DNA of 64,000 bases from Agromyces sp. ISL-38 (GCF_018613935.1 NZ_JAGGPF010000001.1:186001-250000); one strand, 5' to 3'. Shown: positions 9,058 through 17,950, counted from the first letter of the stretch. Translations and numbers: made by a program. Notes: generated from the letters alone by a model not told the origin.

Positions 9058-9372
9058 TTAGCCCTCACTGATCGAGACAGAGCCGCCTATCCTCCCAGTC
9101 GTCGGGTTGTCGCCGACGAGACGGATAAGGCCAGGTTCCTCGATCCACTCACCAGCTCCGGAAGCTCTGCGATCGACGTGCTCGATGAAGAGCTCGTACG
9201 TGCGTTCACCGCGTTCCGCCTCCGCCCAGGCGATTACTTCGTGGACATCGGCGGCGTCGGTGATGCGCCACTCGTAGCTGACACTGTCCGGGACCGTCCA
9301 GAAATAGACGCGATACGTCGGATCGCGCAGCTCCCACGTAGTGTCCCGTGGGTCAATCAGTGAGATCTCCAT
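9058..9372 (-). CDS. Conserved-looking small hypothetical protein
   Basis: 104 residues from ATG 9372 (MEISLIDPRDTTWELRDPTYRVYFW). An alternating beta-type start, a central VHEVIAWAEAERGERTYELFIEH helix-strand unit and a GLIRLVGDNP ending resemble small actinobacterial proteins of unknown function. The start is inferred: the upstream extension to 9486 is arginine-rich and not protein-like. No functional motif seen. Confidence 0.5.
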   Translation of the reverse strand: MEISLIDPRDTTWELRDPTYRVYFWTVPDSVSYEWRITDAADVHEVIAWAEAERGERTYELFIEHVDRRASGAGEWIEEPGLIRLVGDNPTTGRIGGSVSISEG

Positions 9373-9477
9373 GGTGCCGAGGGTATCGATCGACCGGCAG
9401 CCCGCTGGGGGGCTCAGAATCGATCGTTTAAGCACCAGCCCGGCCAGCGCCCGCCAGCGCACTAGCAAACGCGGTTG

Positions 9478-9952
9478 AGAGCGCATCGTTCCGCGCCCTC
9501 CTTCTACTCAGCTGCCGGCGACGGTAGTCTGCATCCACGCAAAGATCGGCCTCCGAAGGGAAGATGACATCGAGAAATCCGGAGCAGGGTACCTGCTGCT
9601 CTCCGCCCACTATTGGTTCGAGAACGAGGCGCAAGCCGAGGAACTCGGTGTCGATGTCGATATGCTGACGCGGCCACGCTCGGGCCGCGATCATCGGTTC
9701 GTTGACCTCGCTACGATGATCCGGATCCCGGGCGAAGACTGGCGAAAGCGCCAGAGTGAACTCAACCGGGTGCTTGAAAGCGTCGTCCAGGATGCCAAGG
9801 CGCAATCAATCTCGCTGCCCGCCGATGGAGCCGGGTTGTCACTGAGGATCAGCTTCATCACCGAAGAGCACGAACAATTGGGTTACGCCCTCACCAGCGA
9901 CTTCCTCAGTTCCTGGTCCGAACTTGGCGGCGACCTCCTTATCGACAGCTGA
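9478..9952 (+). pseudogene. Open frame without a good start, possibly a decayed immunity-like gene
   Basis: The frame is open from 9478 and reads as convincing protein before its first ATG at 9662 (YLLLSAHYWFENEAQAEEL precedes it). No ATG, GTG or TTG start is found upstream in frame, so the 5' end is probably lost. The C-terminal part (GLSLRISFIT, then ALTSDFLSSWSELGGDLLID) faintly resembles DUF4279-type proteins, but this is a weak impression. If translated from 9662 the product would have 96 residues. Confidence 0.35.
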
Positions 9953-10247
9953 TCCCAACAGCCCCGCTCGCGTTCAAAGACGATCGATTGTGACCGCGAG
10001 GGAGCGACGCCCGTCGCCATCCTCGACGCGGACAGACGAAGACGCTCGATGACACCTTGAAGGCGATCACAAACGATCGTTTTTGGCAGCCCTCTCGTCC
10101 CGAGCAATAGATTCTGCGCACGCGTGTCACACTCACAGCCGATCGAGCGCAGCTCGGGTGCTAGATGCTCCCACTGCCACGAGCGCTCGGACGTGCGGGC
10201 AGCGTCGCCGCAGTGGAGCCCAGACTCCCCCCGGGTAGCCTGTTCGG

Positions 10248-10334
10248 ATGACCTCCGATGCGAACGACGCGGGCAGTTGCGTCGACGGGATCCACCGCGA
10301 GATCCTCACCTGGGACCGGGAGGATGCCGCGTGA
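10248..10334 (+). CDS. Very short upstream ORF, translationally coupled
   Basis: A 28-codon frame from ATG 10248 to TGA 10334 (ending LTWDREDAA) whose stop overlaps the GTG start of the S51 peptidase gene by four bases (GTGA). The overlap suggests coupling, or that this is the truncated tail of a former upstream gene. No family recognised. Confidence 0.25.
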   Translation: MTSDANDAGSCVDGIHREILTWDREDAA

Positions 10335-11055
10335 GCGTGCACCTCATCGGCGGCGGCGCGACCACGGGTGCGGATGCCGCGCTCTACGCGCCGTTCGTCG
10401 CCGAAGCGGCGCTGCGGGCGGGCGCCACGGGCCGCGCGCGGCCGCGCGTCGCCGTGATCTCACTGCACCCAGAGGCCGAGGAGAAGGCGGCTGCGCTCGG
10501 CGAGCTCCTGGCCGAGGCCGGAAGGGGAGCCGAGATCGAGGTGCACCTGACCGCGGGGCGGCCCGGCGAGCCGATTGGGCTCGGCGCGATCGCCGACGTC
10601 GACGGCATCGCGGTGGGGGCGGCTTCGTCGAGGACGTGCGCGCCGGGCTCGAGCCGGTGTTCGGCGAGTTGCGCCGGCTGGTCGCCGGCGGCGTGCCCTA
10701 CCTCGGCGTCTCGGCCGGCGCGATGATCGCGGCGGAGGGCTCGCTCGGAAGCGGCTCGCGCATCGGCGGCGTGGTCGTCTCACCCGAGGACCCCGACGAC
10801 CCGGGCGACGAGCTGGAGATCGAGGCCGGCATCGGCCTCGTCGACGTGGCCATCGAGGTGCACGTGGCCGAGCGCGGCATGCTGTCCCGCCTGGTCGCCG
10901 CGGTCGAATCCGGGCTGGTCGCCGGCGGGCTCGGCATCGACGAGCGCACGGCCCTGATCGTGGGCGACGGCGAGCTCCGGGTCGACGGGAGGGGCAGCGT
11001 CTGGCGGGTGCTGCCGGCCGAGGGCGGCGTGCTGGTCTCCACGATCGGCAGTTGA
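10331..11055 (+). pseudogene. Peptidase S51 (cyanophycinase/dipeptidase E-like), frameshifted
   Basis: The N-terminal half starts at GTG 10331 (MSVHLIGGGATTGADAALYAPF); the C-terminal half is in another frame (FVEDVRAGLEPVFGELRRLV to the stop at 11055). Both are clearly S51: the nucleophile motif GVSAGAMI sits in the second half. The break is in GTGGGGGCGGC (about 10613-10623), where one more G would restore VGGGFVED. So the gene carries a one-base deletion in a G run, or there is a base-call error. The intact enzyme would be a serine peptidase acting on small peptides or isopeptides. Confidence 0.75.
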
Positions 11056-11600
11056 TGGCTGGCCCACTTCTCCTTGGGTTCTCCGCTCACCCCTCGATCG
11101 CCTCAGGAGCCGACGTCGAGAAGATCAGTCCGCTCGTTCAAACCTCCAGTACATTTCCCTGAGCGAAAGCGGTGGTCTGACCACGTCGACCCGCCACGAA
11201 CGATGGTTTTTGACCCGTCAAGTCGAGGTGGTCAGAACCTCGCGGGGAGAGCTGGAGATGCTTGATTCTGCCGAGCTCAGGGGCGGCGCGACCAGCGAGC
11301 TCGAAACCCGGGTTTGAACGTTTGTGGCACCAGCGGCGGAGGTCGCCAATATCCGCATGCCCGCGAGCCGGTCGCCGACCGAGACGGTCGGCTCGTTCGC
11401 GAGCCAGAGTGCGAAGTCGCGGCATCCTGACCCGCCCGCCTTTCTGCCCGGTTGGGGGACCCTCCACGCAACGCCGCTCGCCCGACCGCGATCGTCATCA
11501 GGTAGCGCCGTTGATTCGACATGATCCATTCGAGCTCTCCGCAAGCCACGCCCTAACTAAATCGATCAGCAGGGTCGAGGCCAGAGACGGTCGTGAACCC
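11056..11600. other. Stretch without a recognisable gene
   Basis: 545 bp between the S51 pseudogene and attachment repeat A2. Short frames on both strands are arginine-rich or low-complexity and show no family signature or good ribosome binding site. It contains one copy of the CGAACGATGGTTTTTGA-type motif (11194-11213). It may be remnant DNA. Confidence 0.4.
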
Positions 11601-11767
11601 CTCGTAGTCACTTAATAGTCACAATTTCGGCATCACGTTGGTTCACCCGAGTTCACCCTCCCCCGTGATCCCGGGGCCCGTGAGCCCGAGTGAAGCCGAG
11701 TGAACAACTACTGGATATCTTCAGCTTCCCAAGCTGATAGCGCGGGTTCGATTCCCGTCATCCGCTC
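11601..11767 (+). repeat. Attachment repeat A2: P-type arm plus tRNA-Gly(CCC) 3' core
   Basis: Full copy of the long repeat. Arm direct repeat AGTCACTTAATAGTCAC at 11606-11622, then TTCACCCGAGTTCAC and, inverted, GTGAAGCCGAGTGAA, then the tRNA-derived core (about 11707-11767) with the anticodon loop TTCCCAA and acceptor strand CATCCGC. It separates the IS-bearing interval from the fructan cassette. Confidence 0.85.
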
Positions 11768-11842
11768 TGATCAGGGATTTTACACGCGGAGGGAGCCGCA
11801 ATCTTAGTGGCCCAGGCCCTTTCGTAGTCACTTACTCGTCAC
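11768..11842 (+). repeat. Shortened P'-type arm of attachment site A2
   Basis: Right of the core the TGATCAGG block is kept and is followed after a short spacer by AGTCACTTACTCGTCAC (11826-11842). The arm repeat lies 59 bp from the core instead of about 180 bp at A1 and A3, consistent with an internal deletion of about 120 bp. Confidence 0.55.
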
Positions 11843-11945
11843 TTTGTTCTCAAACTGACGGACCTCCGAGCGGCACATCCGTTGCCCTTCAGGCAACAAA
11901 CGATCGCATAAGGTCGGTGGCAGCACCCCAGGGGAAGCCACCCGC

Positions 11946-12896
11946 CTACTTGACCGAACCTGCAGTGAGTCCGCGGACGAAGAACCGCTGAAGTGCGAAG
12001 AAGATCAGCAGCGGAACGACGAGCGTGATGAACGATCCGGCCGCTACTCGCTGCCAGCCCTGACCGTATTGGCCCAGCAGGGTGTAGAGCCCCTGAGTGA
12101 GGACTTGGTTTGGCCCGCTCTGGATGAAGATATAGGCGACGAGGAAGTCGTTCCATACCCAGAGGAACTGGAAGATCGCGAACGAGGCCAGGGCAGGCAC
12201 CGACATCGGGACGATCAGTCTCCAGAAGATCTGGAAGTGGCTTGCCCCGTCGACGCGCGCGGCTTCGATGAGCGAGTTGGGTAGCGTCTGCATGTAATTG
12301 CGCAGGATGTAGATGGCCAACGGCATCGCGAACGTCGCGTGCACGATCCACGCGGCTGGGTACTGTCCGATGATCTGGATTCCGGTCGCGTTCCCGAACC
12401 AGACGAACAGCTGGAGGACCGGGATGATCGCGAGCTGGATGGGCACGACCATCAGGCTCAGGATGATCGCGAAGTAGATCTCCTTGCCCCTGAATTGGAA
12501 GAACGTGAACGCGTAGGCGGCCATGGCCGCGATCATTACCGGCAGGATCGTCGCCGGGACGGTGACGGCGACCGAGTTCCAGAACGTGGTGCCGGCATCC
12601 AGTGCCACCCAGGCATCGGAGAAGGCTTGGACGGTCCAGTCCTGCCCGAACGGGTTGAGGAGCACTGTCCACCATCCTGTGGCATCCACGTCGGCCTTGC
12701 TGCGGAAACCTGTGATGAGGAGACCGAGCAGCGGGAGCAGCCAGGCGACCGCGATGATGCCCATCACGATCGTGATGAGGACCTGGCGCTTGGGCCTCTC
12801 GCCGCTTACCGCGGCCTTGCGGCGGGTCTTCTTCTCGACTTCGACGGTTTCGCGGTGGCCCTGTTCGTCGACGACCGGGGTGGGGATGATCGTCAT
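11946..12896 (-). CDS. Sugar ABC transporter permease, MalG-type
   Basis: 316 residues, six predicted membrane helices after a cytoplasmic tail (KKTRRKAAVSGERPKRQ). The binding-protein-dependent permease signature EAARVDGASHFQIFWRLIVP lies near residues 215-234 and docks the ATPase. It is the last gene of a three-gene importer operon (lipoprotein, MalF-type, MalG-type). Its ATG overlaps the stop of the preceding permease by four bases. No ATPase gene is nearby, so a shared ATPase encoded elsewhere is presumed. The adjacent divergent GH32 gene suggests a fructo-oligosaccharide or sucrose substrate. Confidence 0.93.
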   Translation of the reverse strand: MTIIPTPVVDEQGHRETVEVEKKTRRKAAVSGERPKRQVLITIVMGIIAVAWLLPLLGLLITGFRSKADVDATGWWTVLLNPFGQDWTVQAFSDAWVALDAGTTFWNSVAVTVPATILPVMIAAMAAYAFTFFQFRGKEIYFAIILSLMVVPIQLAIIPVLQLFVWFGNATGIQIIGQYPAAWIVHATFAMPLAIYILRNYMQTLPNSLIEAARVDGASHFQIFWRLIVPMSVPALASFAIFQFLWVWNDFLVAYIFIQSGPNQVLTQGLYTLLGQYGQGWQRVAAGSFITLVVPLLIFFALQRFFVRGLTAGSVK

Positions 12897-13888
12897 CGGA
12901 GTTCCTCCTGCGACTTGTAGCTGCGGACTTGATAGATGATCAGCGGCACGACCGCGATCATCAGGACGATGACGACGGCGGCGGCCTTGCCCGGGTTCTG
13001 GAAGCTGAACAGTTGGGCATAGAACTCGACTGCCAGCACGCTTGTCTGGTATTGGCCGCCGGTCATCGCGTAGATGATGTCGAAGATCTTCATCACGAAG
13101 ATGACCACGGTGACGAATACGGCGAGGATCGTGCCGCGGATCTGCGGGACGATCACCAGGAAGAAGGTGCGCCGTTCCGTCGCGCCGTCGATGCGCGCGG
13201 CTTCGATCGTCTCTTCGGGTACGCCCTTGATCGCGGCCGAGAGCAGCACCATCGCGAAGCCCACCTGCAGCCAGATGACGATGAACATCAGCAGGAAGCT
13301 GTTCAGACGTGCCGCGTCGATCGTGAGCCAGGGCACTGGGTCCTGGCCGGTGATGCCCGTCCAGATCGCATTGAGCGAGTAGATCTGCGGGTTGCCCGGC
13401 GGAGCGTAGAAGTAGATGAACCGCCAGGTCACGGCGGCCGCGACACCGCTGATGGCCATGGGCACGAAGATCATCGCCTTGAACGACTGCTCGCGACGCT
13501 TACCGAGTCGGTCGGTGAGGATGGCCACGAGAAGTCCGATGAGGACGGTCGCGGCCGGCACGACGAGTACCCAGAGGAGGTTGTTCAAGAGGACGCCGAG
13601 AAAGTTCGGATCGGTGAACAGCGAGATGTAGTTGTCCAGCCCGACGAACGTCGCACCCTCGCCGCGCCGCTGGCTCTGTTTCATGAAGCTCTCCACGAAG
13701 GTACGCAGAGCCGGGTAGAGCAGGAAGACCGCGACCAGCACGATCACTGGCAGAAGGAAGACGTACGGCAGAAGCCGGGCCTTCGTCTTGTCATTCGCGC
13801 GCTCGACGAGCCAGTTGAGACTCCAGAAGATCAGGAACGAGACTCCGAGGCCCAGGACCACGGAGATGACTGCGCTGAGGATGGCCAT
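12893..13888 (-). CDS. Sugar ABC transporter permease, MalF-type
   Basis: 331 residues from ATG 13888 (MAILSAVISVVLGLGVSFLIFW). The frame runs further upstream but that extension is charged and repetitive, unlike the family. An extra N-terminal helix precedes the usual six; the EAA loop is EAARIDGATERRTFFLVIVP. It forms the heteromeric channel with the MalG-type subunit and is followed by it with a four-base overlap. A 110-bp gap separates it from the lipoprotein gene. Confidence 0.92.
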   Translation of the reverse strand: MAILSAVISVVLGLGVSFLIFWSLNWLVERANDKTKARLLPYVFLLPVIVLVAVFLLYPALRTFVESFMKQSQRRGEGATFVGLDNYISLFTDPNFLGVLLNNLLWVLVVPAATVLIGLLVAILTDRLGKRREQSFKAMIFVPMAISGVAAAVTWRFIYFYAPPGNPQIYSLNAIWTGITGQDPVPWLTIDAARLNSFLLMFIVIWLQVGFAMVLLSAAIKGVPEETIEAARIDGATERRTFFLVIVPQIRGTILAVFVTVVIFVMKIFDIIYAMTGGQYQTSVLAVEFYAQLFSFQNPGKAAAVVIVLMIAVVPLIIYQVRSYKSQEELR

Positions 13889-13998
13889 CGGAACCGCCTG
13901 ACGTCGTTGTGAGGATGTTGGGGACCTGGTGGGGAGCGGCGCGGCGCAGTTGCCCCGGCGCCGCTCCCGCTCCGCTCCCGTGGAGCGACGGGTCCGAA

Positions 13999-15303
13999 TC
14001 AACGAGGCCAGGAGGCGTCGATTGACTGGAAGGCCTGCTCCATCGTCTTCTGACCTGCGAACCAGTTGGTCAGCTCGCTCCACTCGGTGCCGGCTCCGAC
14101 CTCACCCGGCATCTGGTCGGATGCGTCGAACCCGAACAGTGTCGAGTTCTTCAGCAGCTCCTGCGCGTTCTTCTGGAACTCCGTCGTGTAGTTGGACGTG
14201 TCGAAGTCGTTGTGCGGGGACAGGAAGATCGCCTGGCTGGCGTATCCGTTGGTGCCGAAGTCCGGCCCCGTGATGTACTCCACCACCTGCTTTGTCGCGT
14301 CGGAATCGGTGAAGGCACCGACCAGGTCGCCGCCGCCGAGCATCGCGACGTCCGTGCCATCCGGGGACGGCAGCTGGAAGAAGTTGATGTTCGACAGGTC
14401 GTTCTCGGCGATCTGCGCCTTGATGTCATCGGGGAAGAAGTCCGCGATGAACGATCCCTGACGCATCATGAAGCACTGACCGTTCTCTTTGCCGGAGACG
14501 AACAGCTGGTTGCCGGCGGTCTGGAACGAGGTTGTCGCCGCGGCCGCGCCGCCACCGTTGACCTTGTCCGGTTCGAGCAGTTCTTGGGCGACCTTGTCAC
14601 CGGCCTGCGTCACGAGATCGCTCTCGAAGAGGACGTCCCCGGCGATCCACGCGTTGTACTCGTCGAGTCCGCCGTACCGCAGCACGTACTCCTCGAGCCA
14701 GTCCGTTGCCGGCCAGCCGGTTCCGGCGCCTGACTCTAGGCCAACGCACCACGGGTAGCCGAGACCGTCGGCGATGATCTTCTCCTGCAGGGCGGTGACC
14801 TCCTCGTCCGTCGTGGGCACGGTGAGACCGGCGGACTCGAACGCAGCGGGGTTGTACCAGACCAGTGATTTCACGTTGATCGAATACGGAAGGCCGAACG
14901 TCTGCCCGTCCACCTGGGCGATCGTGCCGAGACCGTTGGCCTCATCGGCGGTGATCGCCTCGACGTCGATGCCGAGATCTTCCAGGGGGAACAGGCTCGC
15001 GGTTTGGCTCTTGAGCACGCCGGGCTGCGGGTAGATCGCGATGTCGGGCGGATTGCCCGCCGTGGCTCGGGCCACCACCGCCGTCTGGAAGTCGGAGTTT
15101 CCGTCATACGCGACCTTGATCCCGGAGGCTTCGCCCCATTTGTCGAGGTCGGCCTGGAAGGCATCCGCCTGCGCGTCGGTGAATGCGCCCATGATGGTGA
15201 TAGTGGCGTCGTCCCGCTCGTTGTCGTCGCCTGCGGTGCAGCCCACCAGCGCGAGGGCGCCGACCGTAACGGCGGTGAGACCGATCATGCGTCGTCGAAG
15301 CAT
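13999..15303 (-). CDS. Extracellular sugar-binding lipoprotein (family 1 SBP)
   Basis: 434 residues from ATG 15303. Signal peptide MLRRRMIGLTAVTVGALALVGC ends in lipobox LVGC, so the protein is lipid-anchored outside the cell. The remainder is a typical type-1 sugar-binding protein (ITIMGAFTDAQADAFQADL; PPDIAIYPQPG; FGLPYSINVKSLVWYNPAAF). First gene of the importer operon. Its 136-bp divergent promoter region with the GH32 gene holds two LacI-type operators, so substrate capture and hydrolysis are probably co-regulated. Confidence 0.92.
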   Translation of the reverse strand: MLRRRMIGLTAVTVGALALVGCTAGDDNERDDATITIMGAFTDAQADAFQADLDKWGEASGIKVAYDGNSDFQTAVVARATAGNPPDIAIYPQPGVLKSQTASLFPLEDLGIDVEAITADEANGLGTIAQVDGQTFGLPYSINVKSLVWYNPAAFESAGLTVPTTDEEVTALQEKIIADGLGYPWCVGLESGAGTGWPATDWLEEYVLRYGGLDEYNAWIAGDVLFESDLVTQAGDKVAQELLEPDKVNGGGAAAATTSFQTAGNQLFVSGKENGQCFMMRQGSFIADFFPDDIKAQIAENDLSNINFFQLPSPDGTDVAMLGGGDLVGAFTDSDATKQVVEYITGPDFGTNGYASQAIFLSPHNDFDTSNYTTEFQKNAQELLKNSTLFGFDASDQMPGEVGAGTEWSELTNWFAGQKTMEQAFQSIDASWPR

Positions 15304-15335
15304 CTTCGCTTCATCCTTTCGTCGGGGATAAGTCC

Positions 15336-15347
15336 CAAAACGTTTTG
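15336..15347. promoter_or_regulatory. LacI-type operator 1 (fructan cassette)
   Basis: Perfect palindrome CAAAACGTTTTG, 33 bp upstream of the binding-protein start. It matches the boxes at 15381-15395 and 17740-17753. Confidence 0.75.
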
Positions 15348-15380
15348 TAGCTGTGACTATAATCACCCAAGAGACGCAAC

Positions 15381-15395
15381 CCAAAACCTTTTAGG
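15381..15395. promoter_or_regulatory. LacI-type operator 2 (fructan cassette)
   Basis: CCAAAACCTTTTAGG, a slightly imperfect version of the same palindrome, 44 bp upstream of the GH32 start. TATAAT on the plus strand (15358-15363) lies between boxes 1 and 2 and could be the -10 of the GH32 promoter. Confidence 0.7.
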
Positions 15396-15438
15396 TCACA
15401 GAAACATAACGATGCGACCTGGCCCGAAATGAGACATC

Positions 15439-16668
15439 ATGAGACCCGAATTTCACTTCACGGCGAACGGATGGATCAACGATCCCCATGCCATCACGTT
15501 CGCCCGCGGACGTTGTCACCTGTTCTTCCAGCACGTCCCCGGTGTCACAGAGTGGAACCCGGCGTGCTCGTGGGGTCACGCCAGCGGGAATGACCTGTTC
15601 TCACTGAGACAACTCCCTCCGGCGCTGAGCCCGGGAGATGGCGATGCCGGAGTCTGGTCAGGGTCATTGATGACCGACGCCGAGGGAAACACGCGAATCC
15701 TGTACACCTCCGTCGCCGGCCACGATCCGGCGATCGGGCGCATTCGCAGCGCGACACCGGCAGACGAGGACTGGGTCACGTGGGTGAAGGGGCCGGTGGT
15801 GGCATCAGCGCCGCTCAGCGACCAGCGCGTGCTCATGTATCGCGATCCGATGATCGTTCAAGATGGCGACCACTGGCGGATGCTCGTCGGAGCCGGCCTG
15901 GCTGACGGCGTGGCCGCCGTGGTCGGGTACTCGTCCTCGGATGGAGTCGAGTGGAACGAAGACGGGATCGTGCTCGCCCGGCCCGCATCCGAGCAGCATC
16001 CTGTGTGGACGGGGTCGATGTGGGAATGTCCGCAGATCGTGGAGGTGAATGGGCGGCACGCGCTCATCATCTCGGTGTGGGATTCGAACGTTCTCTACGA
16101 CGTGGTCTACGCTCTCGGGGACTATGCGGACGGCGTCTTCTCGCCCCAGTCCTGGGCACGCTTGAGCTACGGCCCGTCGCCATACGCTGCGACGGTCTTC
16201 CGTGACGCGGAGGACAGGCCCTGCCTCATGTTCTGGCTGCGAGACGTTTCAGGTGACGGATGGGCAGGAGCTCACTCGATCCCCTACCGCATCACGATCA
16301 CAGACGAGGTCCTCGCATTGGAGCCACACCCGGACCTCACTCAGTACTACGGCCCGGCCCAGCCGGGCGGCATCGCGTCGGACATCACGTGGCCGACCCG
16401 TGCAGACGACGTCGTGAAGATCATCCGGGACGGTGCTGTCGTCTTGAAGCTGGAACGCGACAGCCAGGATCTCGTTGTGACGCTGACGGACGCCTCGTAC
16501 CGTGTTCCGTGGGCCGGTAGCATCCGGGTCGTCGTAGACGGGCCTGTGCTGGAGATCTCCTCTGCCGCGGGAACGTTCGCCTCACCGATTCACCCGTTCG
16601 GCAGCGAATGGGACATCGAAGGCGCGGGAGTATCCGCGCGGCGGTTAGAGACCCAGGCCCTTGCCTGA
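15439..16668 (+). CDS. GH32 beta-fructosidase (sucrose/fructan hydrolase), intracellular
   Basis: 409 residues. All three family-32 catalytic blocks are present: WINDPHA near the N-terminus (nucleophile Asp15), YRDP (Asp136, transition-state stabiliser) and WECP (acid/base Glu196). The usual WINDPNG has HA in place of NG. There is no signal peptide, so hydrolysis of imported fructosides in the cytoplasm is expected. The five-bladed propeller is complete but the C-terminal beta-sandwich is short. The gene diverges from the importer operon and overlaps the convergent LacI gene by 24 bp. Whether the substrate is sucrose, a phosphorylated sugar or levan oligomers cannot be told. Confidence 0.9.
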   Translation: MRPEFHFTANGWINDPHAITFARGRCHLFFQHVPGVTEWNPACSWGHASGNDLFSLRQLPPALSPGDGDAGVWSGSLMTDAEGNTRILYTSVAGHDPAIGRIRSATPADEDWVTWVKGPVVASAPLSDQRVLMYRDPMIVQDGDHWRMLVGAGLADGVAAVVGYSSSDGVEWNEDGIVLARPASEQHPVWTGSMWECPQIVEVNGRHALIISVWDSNVLYDVVYALGDYADGVFSPQSWARLSYGPSPYAATVFRDAEDRPCLMFWLRDVSGDGWAGAHSIPYRITITDEVLALEPHPDLTQYYGPAQPGGIASDITWPTRADDVVKIIRDGAVVLKLERDSQDLVVTLTDASYRVPWAGSIRVVVDGPVLEISSAAGTFASPIHPFGSEWDIEGAGVSARRLETQALA

Positions 16669-17703
16669 GCGGGGTGAAGTGACCGAATCCCGGATCACCA
16701 ACTGTCCCGGGATCCGGGTCTCGGTAGACGCATCGGGCGCCCTACCGTCCAGAGTGGCCAAAGCGGACTGAACCGCCCATCGACCCATTTCATAGTGAGG
16801 AAGCGAAATGGTGGTGAGACCGGGAAGCAACGCCGCGGCAACCGGCTCGAAGTTGTCCACGCCGATCACCGACAAGTCATCAGGGATGCTCACACCGGCG
16901 CGCATCGCCGCCTGATAGATCCCCATGGCCATCGGATCGTTGAAGCAGAACACGGCAGTGATATCTCGCACGTCGGCCGCGAGCATCGCGGCGAACGCTG
17001 CACGGCCCGCGGCGGCATCACCCGGGTCGCTCCCACGAAACACACGCGGCTCAAGCCCCGCTGCATGCATCGCTGCGTTATACCCGGCAAGCCGACCGAC
17101 GCTGCCGCGACCAGACGCCGAGACGGTCAAGTGAGCGATCTTCGTGTGACCAGACGAGATGAGCTTCTCTGTGGCAAGACGCCCGATCTGTTCCTCGTCG
17201 GGAACGACCGACGGGATGATCCGCCGAGTGTCAGTCGTGTCCACGAGTACCGCCGGAATACTGTCCAGCTCCCGCGGCAGAGCGGACGGTACCTGGTGAA
17301 ACATGCGTGCGTAGACGACCGCATCCACCTGTGCGGCCAGGAGCGCCGAAATCTGCTTGGATTCAATCGCCTTGTCTCGGTTCGAGTTCACGACAACGAG
17401 GAGCTGATCATTCTCGGCGGCAGCATCCTGAGCGCCTAGCACAACACGCGTCGCGAAGGGGGTCGTCGCGATATCGTCCGATACGAACCCAAGGATCTGT
17501 GACCGATGGCTACGAAGCGCGCTGGCGAGACGATTCGGCGAGTACCCCATCTCACTCGCCACCCGCCGCACGCGCTCACGAGTCGATTGAGCCACTTGAC
17601 CGCGGCCACTCAGGGCATGCGAAACCGTCGTTATCGACACCGACGCCGCGCGCGCGACATCCTCAATACCAACCGGCTTGATCGTGGCACCTTCCCCCGC
17701 CAT
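16645..17703 (-). CDS. LacI-family transcriptional repressor of the fructan cassette
   Basis: 352 residues. N-terminal HTH (VGIEDVARAASVSITTVSHA) and hinge-type helix (YSPNRLASALRSH), followed by a periplasmic-binding-protein-like effector domain (GFVSDDIATTPFATRV; FCFNDPMAMGIYQAAM; GVDNFEPVAAALLPGLTTI). It probably represses both divergent units through the three CCAAAACGTTTTGG-like boxes, one of which (17740-17753) is 37 bp upstream of its own start. Its 3' end overlaps the GH32 gene tail-to-tail. Confidence 0.93.
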   Translation of the reverse strand: MAGEGATIKPVGIEDVARAASVSITTVSHALSGRGQVAQSTRERVRRVASEMGYSPNRLASALRSHRSQILGFVSDDIATTPFATRVVLGAQDAAAENDQLLVVVNSNRDKAIESKQISALLAAQVDAVVYARMFHQVPSALPRELDSIPAVLVDTTDTRRIIPSVVPDEEQIGRLATEKLISSGHTKIAHLTVSASGRGSVGRLAGYNAAMHAAGLEPRVFRGSDPGDAAAGRAAFAAMLAADVRDITAVFCFNDPMAMGIYQAAMRAGVSIPDDLSVIGVDNFEPVAAALLPGLTTISLPHYEMGRWAVQSALATLDGRAPDASTETRIPGQLVIRDSVTSPRSGKGLGL

Positions 17704-17739
17704 TGGGCTCCCTCACACACTCGTGGCGCCCACTGTAAC

Positions 17740-17753
17740 CCAAAACGTTTCGG
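17740..17753. promoter_or_regulatory. LacI-type operator 3 (autoregulation)
   Basis: CCAAAACGTTTCGG upstream of the LacI gene, same consensus as operators 1 and 2. Confidence 0.7.
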
Positions 17754-17950
17754 ATTGTGGCCACGAGAAACACCGGGGCGGTTGCGGTGGAGGTCGGCTC
17801 ATCCCCGTGACGATCGCTGTCGCAACCATGCCCGATTACGAATCGCGCGTCGTTGGCGTCGATGTCTATGCCGATGGAGACGGCCGCGCGTCGCAGGCGA
17901 TAGTGCACAGTCGCCGGTGCCCGCCGAGTTGCTCCGCCACCTCGGTGATG

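Noticed and set aside
11218-11549. Minus-strand frame containing FALWLANEPTVSVGDRLAG
   Set aside because: A short stretch looks vaguely like an RDD-type membrane protein, but the flanks are not protein-like and there is no start site. Too weak to call.
12929-13912. Plus-strand Asp/Glu/His-rich frame of 327 codons
   Set aside because: Antisense of the MalF-type permease; composition is that of a reverse-read membrane protein.
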